From positions 42,832 to 106,831 of the forward strand of contig NZ_JARWNW010000096.1 of NCBI RefSeq assembly GCF_029868325.1: a stretch of 64,000 nt of DNA, given 5' to 3'. This DNA comes from Nocardia carnea. GTDB lineage: Bacteria > Actinomycetota > Actinomycetes > Mycobacteriales > Mycobacteriaceae. Below are positions 1 through 9,187 of this stretch, in pieces. A model generated the notes under the pieces. The model worked only from the letters and a program-made list of their open reading frames with translations. It made no database searches and was not told the origin of the DNA. Position 1 is the first letter of the stretch. Every line of letters starts with the position of its first letter. A program made the position numbers and the translations under genes.

Positions 1-278
1 CCACGTGGCAGCGCAATCGCTGCTGTGAGGTTTCCGGCGGCGGTCGACGGGGCAGTCATCGACAGGTGTCCCGGAACCGCCTCCCCGCCATCGGCGACAG
101 GTGGTTCCCGGCCCTGTCGATACGCCGGTCCTGCCCATCTGCGCCGGGTGGGACCGGCGTACCGCCACAGCAGCCGGTCGAGAAGCTGCCCGGCTGTGTT
201 CGTCGAGAAGCGGCCCGGCAGTAAGCGGCAACCGCCGGTCGCCCCGGAAGCAGACCGATGCGCGGGCGTCCGTTTCGA

Positions 279-974
279 TCAGTCCACCAGCAGGGCGGCC
301 TTCAACTCTCGTGCTGCCGCCTCCGGATCATCGGCTGCCGTGATCGCCCGTACCACCACCACACGCTCCGCGCCCGCGGCCCGGACCTCCGGCAGCGTCG
401 ACCCGTCGATACCGCCGATCGCGAACCACGGTCGCGCCGGCGCCGCAGCGGCGGTTTCCCGCACCAGTTCCAGCCCCGCCGGTTCACGACCCGGTTTCGT
501 GGGCGTCGCCCACACCGGGCCCGTGCAGAAGTAGTCGAGATGTTCGTCGGCGGCGGCCAGGCGAGCCTGTTCACGGTCGCGAGTGGAGCGGCCGATCACC
601 ACATCCGGGCCCAGGATCCGGCGGGCGTACCAGGGCGGGAGGTCCTGCTGGCCCAGGTGCAGTACATCGGCCGCGGCGGCCAGGGCGATATCCGCGCGGT
701 CGTTCACCGCCAGCAAGGCGCCGTGACGGCGGGTGGCGGCCCGGAGTTCGGCGAGCGCCGCGAGTTCGCCCATGGCCTCCAGCGGACCGAACCGCTGCTC
801 CCCGGGCGACCCCTTGTCGCGTAGCTGGATGATATCGACACCACCGGCCAGCGCCGCATCCGCGAACGCGGCCAGATCACCCTTCTCGCGGCGGGCGTCG
901 GTGCACAGGTACAGCCGGGCGGTCGCGAGACGATCGCGCGGCGGGAGCTGTCGGCGAGCGGAGGACGGTTGCAC
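279..974 (-). CDS. thiE: Thiamine-phosphate synthase (ThiE)
   Basis: Joins the pyrimidine (HMP-PP) and thiazole (THZ-P) moieties to make thiamine phosphate in the cytoplasm. Seen: a TIM-barrel protein with the family motifs [16 protein letters not shown] (pyrophosphate/pyrimidine pocket), a [12 protein letters not shown] loop and an AIGGI motif near the C-terminus. The open frame extends to 1118, but that would run into thiO on the other strand. Starts at GTG 974 (about 231 residues) or GTG 983 put the N-terminus just before [15 protein letters not shown], where ThiE proteins normally begin; neither has a strong ribosome-binding site. It is divergent from thiO-thiS-thiG, the same layout as in mycobacteria. 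Function is confident, exact start uncertain. Confidence 0.93.
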   Translation of the reverse strand: MQPSSARRQLPPRDRLATARLYLCTDARREKGDLAAFADAALAGGVDIIQLRDKGSPGEQRFGPLEAMGELAALAELRAATRRHGALLAVNDRADIALAAAADVLHLGQQDLPPWYARRILGPDVVIGRSTRDREQARLAAADEHLDYFCTGPVWATPTKPGREPAGLELVRETAAAAPARPWFAIGGIDGSTLPEVRAAGAERVVVVRAITAADDPEAAARELKAALLVD

Positions 975-1026
975 AACTGCCACCGTAACCGCGCTAACGT
1001 GGAAATGTTGCAGGAGGTGGAACGTA

Positions 1027-2111
1027 GTGCGAACATCCGCGACCGTCGCCGTGGTCGGTGGCGGTGTGATCGGGCTCGGCGTGGCATGGCGGGCCGCGGA
1101 AGCGGGCTGGTCGGTCACCCTCTTCGATCCGGCCGTCGGCAGCGGCGCCTCATGGGTTGCCGGTGGGATGCTCGCCCCCCTGTCCGAAGGCTGGCCGGGT
1201 GAGGACGATGTGCTCGCGTTCGGGGCGGCGGCGCTGGCCCACTGGCCGGATTTCGCGGCCCGGCTGGCGGCGGTTACCGGGGTCGATGTCTACGTGGCCG
1301 GCGAAACGCTGACCATCGCCCAGGACGGCGCGGACGCCGCCGATCTGCACACCATCGCCGACTGGGTGAACGGGCACGGACACGATCTGCGGCTCCTGGA
1401 TCGCGCCGGGGTGCGGGCGCTGGAACCCGCGCTGGCCCGCACCGTGCGGGCCGGGTTGCTCGCCGGCGCGGAACCCGCCATCGACAACCGGCGGCTGGTC
1501 ACCGCGCTGCGCAAGGCCGCCGATGAAGCCGGTGTCACCGTACGCCCGGAACGGGTGCGCGACCTCGCCGAACTCGACCACGACCGGATCGTGCTCGCCG
1601 CCGGTGCCGCATCGCCGGCGCTGTGGCCGGGGCTGCCGGTGCGGCCGGTGAAGGGTGAGATCCTGCGTCTGCGGCAGCGTCCGGGGACGCAACCGCCACC
1701 CACCCGCGTCGTGCGGGCCCGGGTCCACGGGCGGCCCGTATATTTCGTACCGCGCGACGACGGCGTGGTGGTGGGCGCGACCCAGTACGAAGCGGGTTTC
1801 GATACCGCCGTCACCGTCGCCGGGGTTCGCGATCTCATCGCCGACGCCGAAACCGTGCTCCCCGGGATCGGTGAATACGAACTGACCGAGGCGAGCGCCG
1901 GGTCCCGCCCGGGCACCCCGGATAATCTTCCACTGATCGGCCGGCTGTCCGACCGCGTGATCGCCGCCACCGGGCACGGCCGTAATGGCATGCTGACCAG
2001 TGCGCTCACGGCCGACGCTGTTCTCGCCGAACTCGGCGGACAACCGCTGACCGAAGTCGCGGCGGCCGATCCGCACCGATTCGGTGCGTCCACATCGTCA
2101 GGAGGTAGTCG

Positions 2112-2115
<4 letters not shown>
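1027..2115 (+). CDS. thiO: Glycine oxidase ThiO (FAD-dependent)
   Basis: Oxidises glycine to iminoglycine, the nitrogen/carbon donor for the thiazole ring of thiamine. About 362 residues from GTG 1027, which is preceded by AGGAGGTGG at a good distance; the longer open frame from 733 covers thiE and is not credible. Seen: an N-terminal Rossmann dinucleotide motif [12 protein letters not shown] (residues about 7-18), the substrate domain typical of D-amino-acid-oxidase-like enzymes, and the C-terminal signature ATGHGRNGM that closes over FAD. Its stop overlaps the start of thiS (ATGA), so the two are translationally coupled in a thiO-thiS-thiG operon. Confidence 0.95.
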
Positions 2116-3111
<996 letters not shown>

Positions 3112-3272
3112 AAGCGGTCGCCGCCACGCGAGGTCGCGACTCCGGATACTGCATCCGGCGTACCCCTGGTCTGCCCGCGTACTCAGCGGGGGTGTGGCTC
3201 GGGGGCGACTCATCCTCGAGGATGACCGCGAGTCACGACCATCGGGCGACGCGCGCACTCCGGGGATAGGGC

Positions 3273-4277
3273 ATGCTGGTCGGCATGATCGAAGTCCGGG
3301 GCTTGACCAAGCATTACGGGCAGACCGTCGCGGTCCAGGACCTGACCTTCGCCGTGCGACCGGGGCAGGTCACCGGTTTCCTCGGACCGAACGGCGCCGG
3401 TAAATCCACCACCATGCGGATGATCCTGGGCCTGGACCGGCCCACCTCGGGTACCGCGTTGATCCACGGCAAGCCGTATGCCGAGCTGAAGCATCCGTTA
3501 CGTGAGGTCGGCGCGCTGCTCGACGCGAAATGGGTCCATCCCAACCGCTCCGCGCGCGCCCATCTGGAATGGATGGCCGCCTCCAACGATCTGCCGAAAT
3601 CGCGGGTCGAGGAGGTACTGCGGCTGGTCGGCCTCTCGGAGGTGGCCGGGAAATCCGCAGGCGGATTCTCGCTCGGGATGTCGCAGCGGTTGGGTCTGGC
3701 GGGGGCGCTGCTCGGCGATCCGAAGGTGCTGCTGTTCGACGAGCCGGTCAACGGCCTCGATCCGGAGGGGATCCTGTGGATCCGCCGGTTCATGCAGCGG
3801 CTCGCGGCCGAGGGGCGCACGGTTCTGGTGTCGAGCCATCTGCTGTCGGAGATGGCGCAGACCGCCGACCATCTGGTGGTGATCGGACGCGGCCGGCTCA
3901 TCTCCGATTCCACGACCTCCGATTTCATCGAACGGGCGTCGGAGGCGTCGGTGCGGGTGCGCAGCCCGCAACTGGACGAACTGCGCAGCCTGCTGACCTC
4001 GCACGGGATGACGGTGAAGGAAAACGACGGCAATGCCGACGGCGCGGCGCTCATCGTGAACGGTGTCACCAGCGATGCCGTCGGGACGCTGGCCGCCGAA
4101 CATCAGATCACCCTCTTCGAACTCGCTCCGCAGCGCGGCTCCCTGGAGGAGGCGTTCATGCGGATGACCGGCGGGGACGTGCAGTACCACGGCGAGATCG
4201 GATCACCGGCGGATGCCACCGTGATCACGGGCAAACCGGCGGATTCGGAGCCGCTGTTCACGGGAGGTACGAAGTAA
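3273..4277 (+). CDS. ABC transporter ATP-binding protein (ABC-2 type exporter)
   Basis: Cytoplasmic ATPase of a two-gene exporter. 334 residues from ATG 3273; ATG 3285 (giving MIEVRGLTKHYG) is an equally plausible start. Seen: Walker A GPNGAGKS (about 38-45), the signature region FSLGMSQRLGLAGALLGDP, Walker B VLLFDEPVNGLDP, and the switch histidine in VLVSSHLL. The signature is the divergent SLGMSQR form common in BcrA/NatA-like drug or lantibiotic-immunity exporters. A 100-residue C-terminal domain follows. The stop overlaps the permease start at 4277. The substrate cannot be told from sequence. Confidence 0.9.
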   Translation: MLVGMIEVRGLTKHYGQTVAVQDLTFAVRPGQVTGFLGPNGAGKSTTMRMILGLDRPTSGTALIHGKPYAELKHPLREVGALLDAKWVHPNRSARAHLEWMAASNDLPKSRVEEVLRLVGLSEVAGKSAGGFSLGMSQRLGLAGALLGDPKVLLFDEPVNGLDPEGILWIRRFMQRLAAEGRTVLVSSHLLSEMAQTADHLVVIGRGRLISDSTTSDFIERASEASVRVRSPQLDELRSLLTSHGMTVKENDGNADGAALIVNGVTSDAVGTLAAEHQITLFELAPQRGSLEEAFMRMTGGDVQYHGEIGSPADATVITGKPADSEPLFTGGTK

Positions 4278-5044
4278 TGGGCGTGATCGCCGCGGAACGT
4301 ATCAAACTCACCTCCACTCGTTCGCCGTGGTGGTGTTCGGTGATCGTGGTCGCGCTGGCCGTCGGGTTCGCCGCCCTGTTCGGTCTGATCGGGCGGATCG
4401 CCGCCGACGACCCACAGGCCGCCGGTCCCCCCGCCATCACGGTCGATACCGCATTTCTCGGCGTCACCGGTTTCGGCATCCTGGTCTTGTCCATCATGGC
4501 GACCCTGACCGTGACCAGCGAATACCGGTTCGGCATCATCCGGACCACGTTCCAGGCCATCCCGAACCGCACCTCCGTGATGGGTGCGAAAGCGCTCCTG
4601 GTGGGCCTGTATGCGGCGGTGCTGACCACGGTGCTGGCGTTCGCCGCCTACGCCATCGCCAAGGCGGTCGCGGGAGACGCGGGCACGACGCTGGTACTCG
4701 AAGGCAACTGGCGGGCGCTGTATGCGGTACCGATCCTGGCCTTCCTCAATGTGGTGCTGGCCATCGCGATCGGTGTGCTGGTCCGGCAATCCGCCGCGGC
4801 GATCTCCTTGCTCGTCCTGTGGCAATTGATCATCGAACCCTTGGTCGGCGCACTGGGTAAAGTGGGACGTGAGATCAGCGCGTTCCTGCCGTTCCAGAAC
4901 GCGAGCCGCTTCGCGACGATGGACGACTCGCTGTCCTCGGCGAACTGGCATTGGGGTGTGTGGGGCAGCCTCGCCTACTTCACCGCCTTCGTCGTAGTCG
5001 TCGCGGGCATCGCGGTGCTGGTGGTGAACCGGCGCGACGCCTGA
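4277..5044 (+). CDS. ABC-2 type permease
   Basis: Membrane partner of the preceding ATPase, 255 residues. ATG 4277 shares a base with the ATPase stop codon and is preceded by GGGAGGT; the longer upstream open frame is a shadow of the ATPase. Hydrophobic segments lie at about 20-40, 60-85, 110-135, 155-180, 185-205 and 230-250, the usual six-helix ABC-2 arrangement. The segment SEYRFGIIRTTFQAIPNRT resembles the conserved region of bacterial ABC-2 exporters of the NatB/BcrB type. Substrate unknown. Confidence 0.85.
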   Translation: MGVIAAERIKLTSTRSPWWCSVIVVALAVGFAALFGLIGRIAADDPQAAGPPAITVDTAFLGVTGFGILVLSIMATLTVTSEYRFGIIRTTFQAIPNRTSVMGAKALLVGLYAAVLTTVLAFAAYAIAKAVAGDAGTTLVLEGNWRALYAVPILAFLNVVLAIAIGVLVRQSAAAISLLVLWQLIIEPLVGALGKVGREISAFLPFQNASRFATMDDSLSSANWHWGVWGSLAYFTAFVVVVAGIAVLVVNRRDA

Positions 5045-5416
5045 CCCCGAATCGCCCGAGCCGCTTCCCTCGCCGCTCGGGTATCGGGTGCGCGACCTTG
5101 TCGGGAGAATTCGCGCGCCCCGCGCCTCGGCGGGCCCAGCCCCGCCGCCGGGGGGGGGTAACCACCCGGGCGGGGGCGCCCCCCCCCGGGCGCGGGCCCC
5201 CACCCCGCGCACCGGTGGTCGTTATCACAGCCTGGACGTCTGACCTGATCATCGATCCGCGGCCGGCGCGAACGCCCACTATCGGTAACCGGGAGTTCAC
5301 CTCCTGCCCCGCGGCGCTGGCTACTATCGAACCCGAGACCGACGAGGTCAGGCACCACACGTTTTCCATCGGCGGACCCAACGGCGTGCCGCACTCCTCC
5401 GATAGAGAGGTGACAG
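5045..5416. other. Intergenic region with extreme G/C homopolymer runs
   Basis: No credible gene. A loose hairpin lies near the start (CCCGAGC/GCTCGGG arms at about 5056-5083) and could end the ABC operon. Around 5145-5210 the sequence collapses into long runs of G and C, including a run of nine G and one of ten C, which is unlike the rest of the window and may be an assembly or base-calling artefact. The last 100 bases are ordinary and should hold the promoter of the cyclase gene, but no clear -35/-10 pair could be picked out. Confidence 0.5.
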
Positions 5417-6526
5417 GTGACCATTCTCAGCACTCCCACCACGGCAGACCCCCTGAGATACCCTCGGGACGTGAACGAGAAACCCTCCGGCAGCACCGCG
5501 CCGGAGCCGGAGGTCGACAACGACACCGCGGCTCGCGTCGGCGACGAGGGCCCGACCGTCGACCCGAGCCCCGTCCGGAAGAACGGTGATACGGCGACCA
5601 CACGATCACGACGGGGGCAGCGCCGGCGATACGGTGACACGGCCGGGTCGTACCCGCCGGTCGAGGCCGCGGGCAGCACCACCGCGCAGGACGCAGTCGA
5701 CACCGACCCCGGGGACGTAGACGAACCGGCCCGCCCCAGGATCGGTCCGCTCTCCGCATTCATGTACGCCGCGAACAACCGTCCCGATGTGATCGATGTC
5801 CTGCGTAAGGCCCGCCGGCAGCTCCCGGGCGATCCCGCCTTCGGCGATCCGCTCTCGGTCAGCGGCCCCGGCGGCGCCCGCGCCGTAGCCCGCGCCGCGG
5901 ACCGGCTGGTCGGCGACAGCCCCAGCGCTGCCCGGGAGATCGGTTTCGGCGCCCTGCAGGTGTGGCAGGCCGCGCTCGAACGCCTCGGCCGCGGTAAGGG
6001 CACACAGGAAATGACGGTGATGTTCACCGACCTGGTGTCGTTCTCGTCGTGGTCGCTGACCGCCGGCGACGAGGCCACCCTGGACCTGCTGCGCAAGGTT
6101 GCCCGCGCCATCGAACCGCCCATCGCCGAACGCGGCGGGCAGGTCGTGAAACGGATGGGCGACGGTGTGATGGCGGTGTTCCCGTCCGCCGACCGCGCGG
6201 TCGAAGCCGCGATCGCGGCCCGGCGCAACCTCGCCGATATCACCGTCGGCACCTATCGGCCCCGGATGCGGATCGGCCTGCACACCGGTTCGCCGCGCGA
6301 GATCGGCGGCGACTGGCTGGGCGTGGACGTGACCATCGCGGCCCGGGTGATGGAGGCGGCGGGCAACGGCCGGATGATGATTTCCGAATCCACGCTCGCC
6401 GCGCTGGAACCCGAGACGCTGGCCGATCTCGGGCATACCGCCCGCCCCTACCGGCGCAGTTTCTTCGCCGCGCCGCTCAGCGGAGTTCCGGAGGATCTGC
6501 GTATCTACCGGGTCAGCTCCGGCTAG
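5417..6526 (+). CDS. Class III adenylate/guanylate cyclase domain protein
   Basis: Predicted cytoplasmic nucleotide cyclase of 369 residues; GTG 5417 follows a GAGAGG-type ribosome site. The first 120 residues are polar and disordered-looking, then a short helical region, then the catalytic domain (about 197-345). Seen: metal aspartates Asp205 (FTDLVSFS) and Asp249 (KRMGDGVMAVF), adenine-specifying Lys245 and Asp299 (GGDWLGVD), and transition-state Arg310 (TIAAR). The position seven after Asp299, normally Asn, is Thr306. No transmembrane segment is visible. Adenylate rather than guanylate specificity is favoured by Lys/Asp; whether the Asn-to-Thr change lowers activity is unknown. Confidence 0.85.
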   Translation: MTILSTPTTADPLRYPRDVNEKPSGSTAPEPEVDNDTAARVGDEGPTVDPSPVRKNGDTATTRSRRGQRRRYGDTAGSYPPVEAAGSTTAQDAVDTDPGDVDEPARPRIGPLSAFMYAANNRPDVIDVLRKARRQLPGDPAFGDPLSVSGPGGARAVARAADRLVGDSPSAAREIGFGALQVWQAALERLGRGKGTQEMTVMFTDLVSFSSWSLTAGDEATLDLLRKVARAIEPPIAERGGQVVKRMGDGVMAVFPSADRAVEAAIAARRNLADITVGTYRPRMRIGLHTGSPREIGGDWLGVDVTIAARVMEAAGNGRMMISESTLAALEPETLADLGHTARPYRRSFFAAPLSGVPEDLRIYRVSSG

Positions 6527-6678
6527 CGACCGTTCCGGGCCCGGCGGCCGGGCGATACTGCTGCCGGCCTGTTCGTCGTACGGATCGTCGCTCCCCGGCC
6601 CCTGTGCGCGCCCACAGCGCAGGATTGCCGCGCACAGCCGCATCCGCTGCTGCGGCACAGGCGGGCAGCGGGTCTGCG

Positions 6679-7806
6679 CTATACGACGGTGCCCGACTTG
6701 CCGGCGGGCGGTTTGACGACACCGACCAGGTCCGCGTTGCCCATCTGGTAGCTGTTGGACCGCAGCTGATTGCTGGAATTGCCCTCGATGGTCGTAATGG
6801 TGCTTCCGTTGACCGATTCCACGATGCCGATGTGATCGGGGTTCCCGTCCCCCTGCCAATCGAAGACGATCAGATCGCCTGGCTCGGCCTGGTTGGCAGT
6901 GGCGGTCTCGAGGTTGGCCTTGGCGTCGTTCCAGATCGCGGGCACGTAGTTCTTGTTCGTCCAGTCGACCTCGTAACCGGCCTTCTCCCAGACATAGCTG
7001 GTGAACGAGGCGCACCAGGCGTCGCCGATGTTGTACGGGGTGTTCTTCCCGGTATCGGTGTAGTACGCGGTATTGGAACTGCCGCCCCGCTCGGCCACAC
7101 CGCGACCCAGTTCGTCGCGGGCAATACTGAGGATGCTGTCCCGGGTCGCGTCGCCTGTCACGGTGAAGGTCATGTTGCTGGTCGGCGAACGGTCACCCCA
7201 GATCGTGTTCGGGTCCCCGCTGTTGCCGGGAGTGAGGCGTTCGATTCTTTCGGCGCCGGCGTTGTACTCGGCTTGGACACCGTCGACGAGTTCGATGACC
7301 TCGGCGAGTGTGTTCAGGGCGCTGCCGACGGCCTCGGCTTCCGCGGAGATCGGCATATGGTCATTGCCGTCGACGTCACCGTCGCCGTCGATGTCTACGG
7401 CGCCCGGCAGCCCGTCGAAGATTTCCTGCAGCGCCCGGACCTTCGACATGATGTCCTGGAAGGTGTGATTCGTGGTTTTGAACGCCGCGTAGGTCTCCGC
7501 GTCGACCGAATCGTTGTTGGCTTGCATATCCGCGGTCCTGTTTTCGATTTCACCGCGGCGCCCACCGTAACCCTCGATCATGACGGACTCGCCCTCCGGG
7601 GCGTCGAGCCCTTTCGGGCTGAGCATGCCCCGATCGTCCAGCCAGCTCACCATATCCGGGTCATAGGTCGTTTCGTTCGACGCCAGCAGCAGAACCTGCG
7701 ACTGAATGTTCTCCTCGACACCCTCTATGACGGCCCTGGCGCCCTCCCGAATCCCCTCGGGCGGCGTCAGTTCGATATTCAGCTTGCCGTGGTCTTTGTC
7801 TGTCAT
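6679..7806 (-). CDS. Leaderless CHAP-domain hydrolase with an EF-hand-like loop
   Basis: 375 residues from ATG 7806 (MTDKDHG...). The last 150 residues form a CHAP domain (NlpC/P60-like cysteine amidase/endopeptidase that cuts peptidoglycan): nucleophile Cys265 in GDAWCASFTSYVW and His325 in DHIGIVESV, with a polar residue in TIEGNSS. The first 200 residues are mostly helical and unrecognised, and contain DIDGDGDVDGND (138-149), a dockerin/EF-hand-type calcium loop. There is no Sec signal peptide or transmembrane segment, so export would need an ESX/type VII-like or other route, or the target is intracellular. Transcribed toward the cyclase gene and divergent from the DnaE-like remnant. Function as a peptidoglycan hydrolase or toxin is inferred. 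Confidence 0.8.
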   Translation of the reverse strand: MTDKDHGKLNIELTPPEGIREGARAVIEGVEENIQSQVLLLASNETTYDPDMVSWLDDRGMLSPKGLDAPEGESVMIEGYGGRRGEIENRTADMQANNDSVDAETYAAFKTTNHTFQDIMSKVRALQEIFDGLPGAVDIDGDGDVDGNDHMPISAEAEAVGSALNTLAEVIELVDGVQAEYNAGAERIERLTPGNSGDPNTIWGDRSPTSNMTFTVTGDATRDSILSIARDELGRGVAERGGSSNTAYYTDTGKNTPYNIGDAWCASFTSYVWEKAGYEVDWTNKNYVPAIWNDAKANLETATANQAEPGDLIVFDWQGDGNPDHIGIVESVNGSTITTIEGNSSNQLRSNSYQMGNADLVGVVKPPAGKSGTVV

Positions 7807-8068
7807 AGGAACGCCCGTCTCACGCCCAGGCGGAGGCGACCGACCAACGAGCACTCGACCCTCATCAGCACCTCACGAACGCACTCGTCTCGGCCGCCGT
7901 GTCGCTCATCGGCGGTGCTCCACCACAGATCGCTTCGATTATCGGACATTCCCGGCATTGGTGATATCCGGGGACTGTAGCCCCCGACCACGAAGAGGGC
8001 GAGCCGTGGAACAGCCACAGCGCCGGATCCTGTACTACCGCAGAGTAATCGGTCCGCAAAATGAGCGC

Positions 8069-8527
8069 ATGGACAGTGACCGGGCCAGGATCACCCAACC
8101 CCCAGCAGCCCCCGCCCGCAAAGCGGCGGCTGGGCACTGTTCACGGCATGAACAGTGCTCTGTCGCTGTCCGGTATACCGCCACGCTTCTGGTCGAGGAC
8201 GCCGTCGTGGCCGTCGGCGCACAGGTCAGCATCCGCGAGGGCCGGCAGTCGCTGCTCGGCGATCAGGTGCGTGATCCGGAACTGACCGCCGACGGGTCCG
8301 GCCGGGCCCTGACTCTCACCCTGGCCGCCACCGCGTGTACACCGCGGTCGGTGCGCGCCCTGCGGGAAACGCTGCAGCGTCATCCCGGCGGCACCGAGCT
8401 CCGCATCAATCTGATCGGCGCCCGGGGGCCCCGGCTGCTCGCGCTGGACCCCCGGTTCCGGATCGCCGCCTCACCCGCTCTGATGGGTGAACTGAAAGCG
8501 CTGTTCGGACCGGCCTGTCTGCGTTGA
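8069..8527 (+). CDS. Stand-alone DnaE C-terminal-like fragment (possible dnaE remnant)
   Basis: About 152 residues from ATG 8069, though the true start is unclear. The sequence from LLVEDAVVAVGAQVSIREG onward reads like the OB-fold and C-terminal domain of the replicative DNA polymerase III alpha subunit: strand pattern, then TACTPRSVRALRETLQRHPG, then the ending PALMGELKALFGPACL. The polymerase, PHP and finger domains are absent, and nothing upstream in any frame resembles DnaE. Either a decayed duplicate of dnaE/dnaE2 or a small protein built from this domain. A strong hairpin terminator follows 16 bases after the stop. Similarity is judged from memory of the family. Confidence 0.55.
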   Translation: MDSDRARITQPPAAPARKAAAGHCSRHEQCSVAVRYTATLLVEDAVVAVGAQVSIREGRQSLLGDQVRDPELTADGSGRALTLTLAATACTPRSVRALRETLQRHPGGTELRINLIGARGPRLLALDPRFRIAASPALMGELKALFGPACLR

Positions 8528-8543
8528 ACGCTCCGGGCACGAA

Positions 8544-8574
8544 AACGCCGCCGGGTGGTGGTCCCGGCGGCGTT
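8544..8574 (+). terminator. Rho-independent-type hairpin after the DnaE-like ORF
   Basis: Perfect 12-bp stem AACGCCGCCGGG / CCCGGCGGCGTT around a 7-base loop, starting 16 bases after the stop at 8527. The hairpin is followed by GTTCG rather than a U-tract, as is usual in high-GC actinobacteria. Confidence 0.7.
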
Positions 8575-8734
8575 GTTCGAGGTCGACGTCCAACAAGCGC
8601 CTCTCGGCGGGTGGTCGCTCGTAGCGACAAATGGGGTGCGGCCCGGGGCTGTCCGAACGCCGACATGGGTATTCAACCCGGGCACCCGGCGAGCTATTTC
8701 CCGCCAGGTTGTGATGCGCGCTACCCGGTGTAGT

Positions 8735-9187
8735 TCACAGCTCGAGATGCCGGTTCATCGACATCGCGGCCTCGGCCAGCTCCGGGAGTTCCAGCACCTG
8801 CACCCCGTGCTCCCGCAGTTTCTCCACACCCACACAGTTAACGACGAACGTCGCCGGTTCCCGCCAGGCGATCACCACGGCCGGGATCCCCGCCGCGAGC
8901 ACCCGGTCGGTACACGGCAGCCTGGTCTTGGTGGCGCGTTCCGAACAGGGTTCCAGGGTGCTGTACAGGGTGGCGTGACGTAGCCGCGGATCCGCCGGAT
9001 CGAGTTTGGCCAGCGCGGCCTCCTCGGCATGATTCTTGGGATCGGCTTCCCGGGAGAAACCGGTGGCGAGCTCGACCCCGTCGGCGACGATCACCGCACC
9101 CACCGAGAACGCACCCGGCACCGGTGGGCTGCGCCGCGCCAGCCCGATCGCCCGGTTCATCCAGTGGTGGTGGTCGGGTTCGGGCAT
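8735..9187 (-). CDS. RibD-type cytidine/pyrimidine deaminase domain protein
   Basis: 150-residue zinc-dependent deaminase. Seen: the zinc/proton-shuttle motif NHAEEA (His53, Glu55) and two cysteine ligands in LEPCSERATKTRLPC (Cys81, Cys92). The ten-residue gap between cysteines and the following WREPATFVVNCVGVEKLREHGVQV-like stretch resemble the deaminase half of RibD rather than cytidine or CMP deaminases. Its start lies inside the end of the reductase gene (31-nt overlap), so the two halves normally fused in RibD are separate, adjacent and in reversed order here. A role in riboflavin-like pyrimidine metabolism or nucleotide salvage is inferred. Confidence 0.8.
   Translation of the reverse strand: MPEPDHHHWMNRAIGLARRSPPVPGAFSVGAVIVADGVELATGFSREADPKNHAEEAALAKLDPADPRLRHATLYSTLEPCSERATKTRLPCTDRVLAAGIPAVVIAWREPATFVVNCVGVEKLREHGVQVLELPELAEAAMSMNRHLEL

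Noticed and set aside
177..224. Short direct repeat GTCGAGAAGC(T/G)GCCCGGC and a 15-base match to 57890-57904
   Set aside because: Too short and too GC-rich to exceed chance; no gene or structure explains it.
930..1030. TPP riboswitch in the thiE/thiO intergenic region
   Set aside because: The gap is too short and the conserved CUGAGA and ACCUGAUCUGG-type segments are missing on both strands.
3530..4276. Upstream extension of the ABC permease frame
   Set aside because: It is out of frame with the real ATPase gene and Arg/Gly-rich; the permease has its own ATG and ribosome site at 4277.
8575..8734. tRNA or small RNA gene in the gap after the DnaE-like ORF
   Set aside because: A GTCGCT/AGCGAC hairpin is present, but no T-loop or cloverleaf could be drawn.
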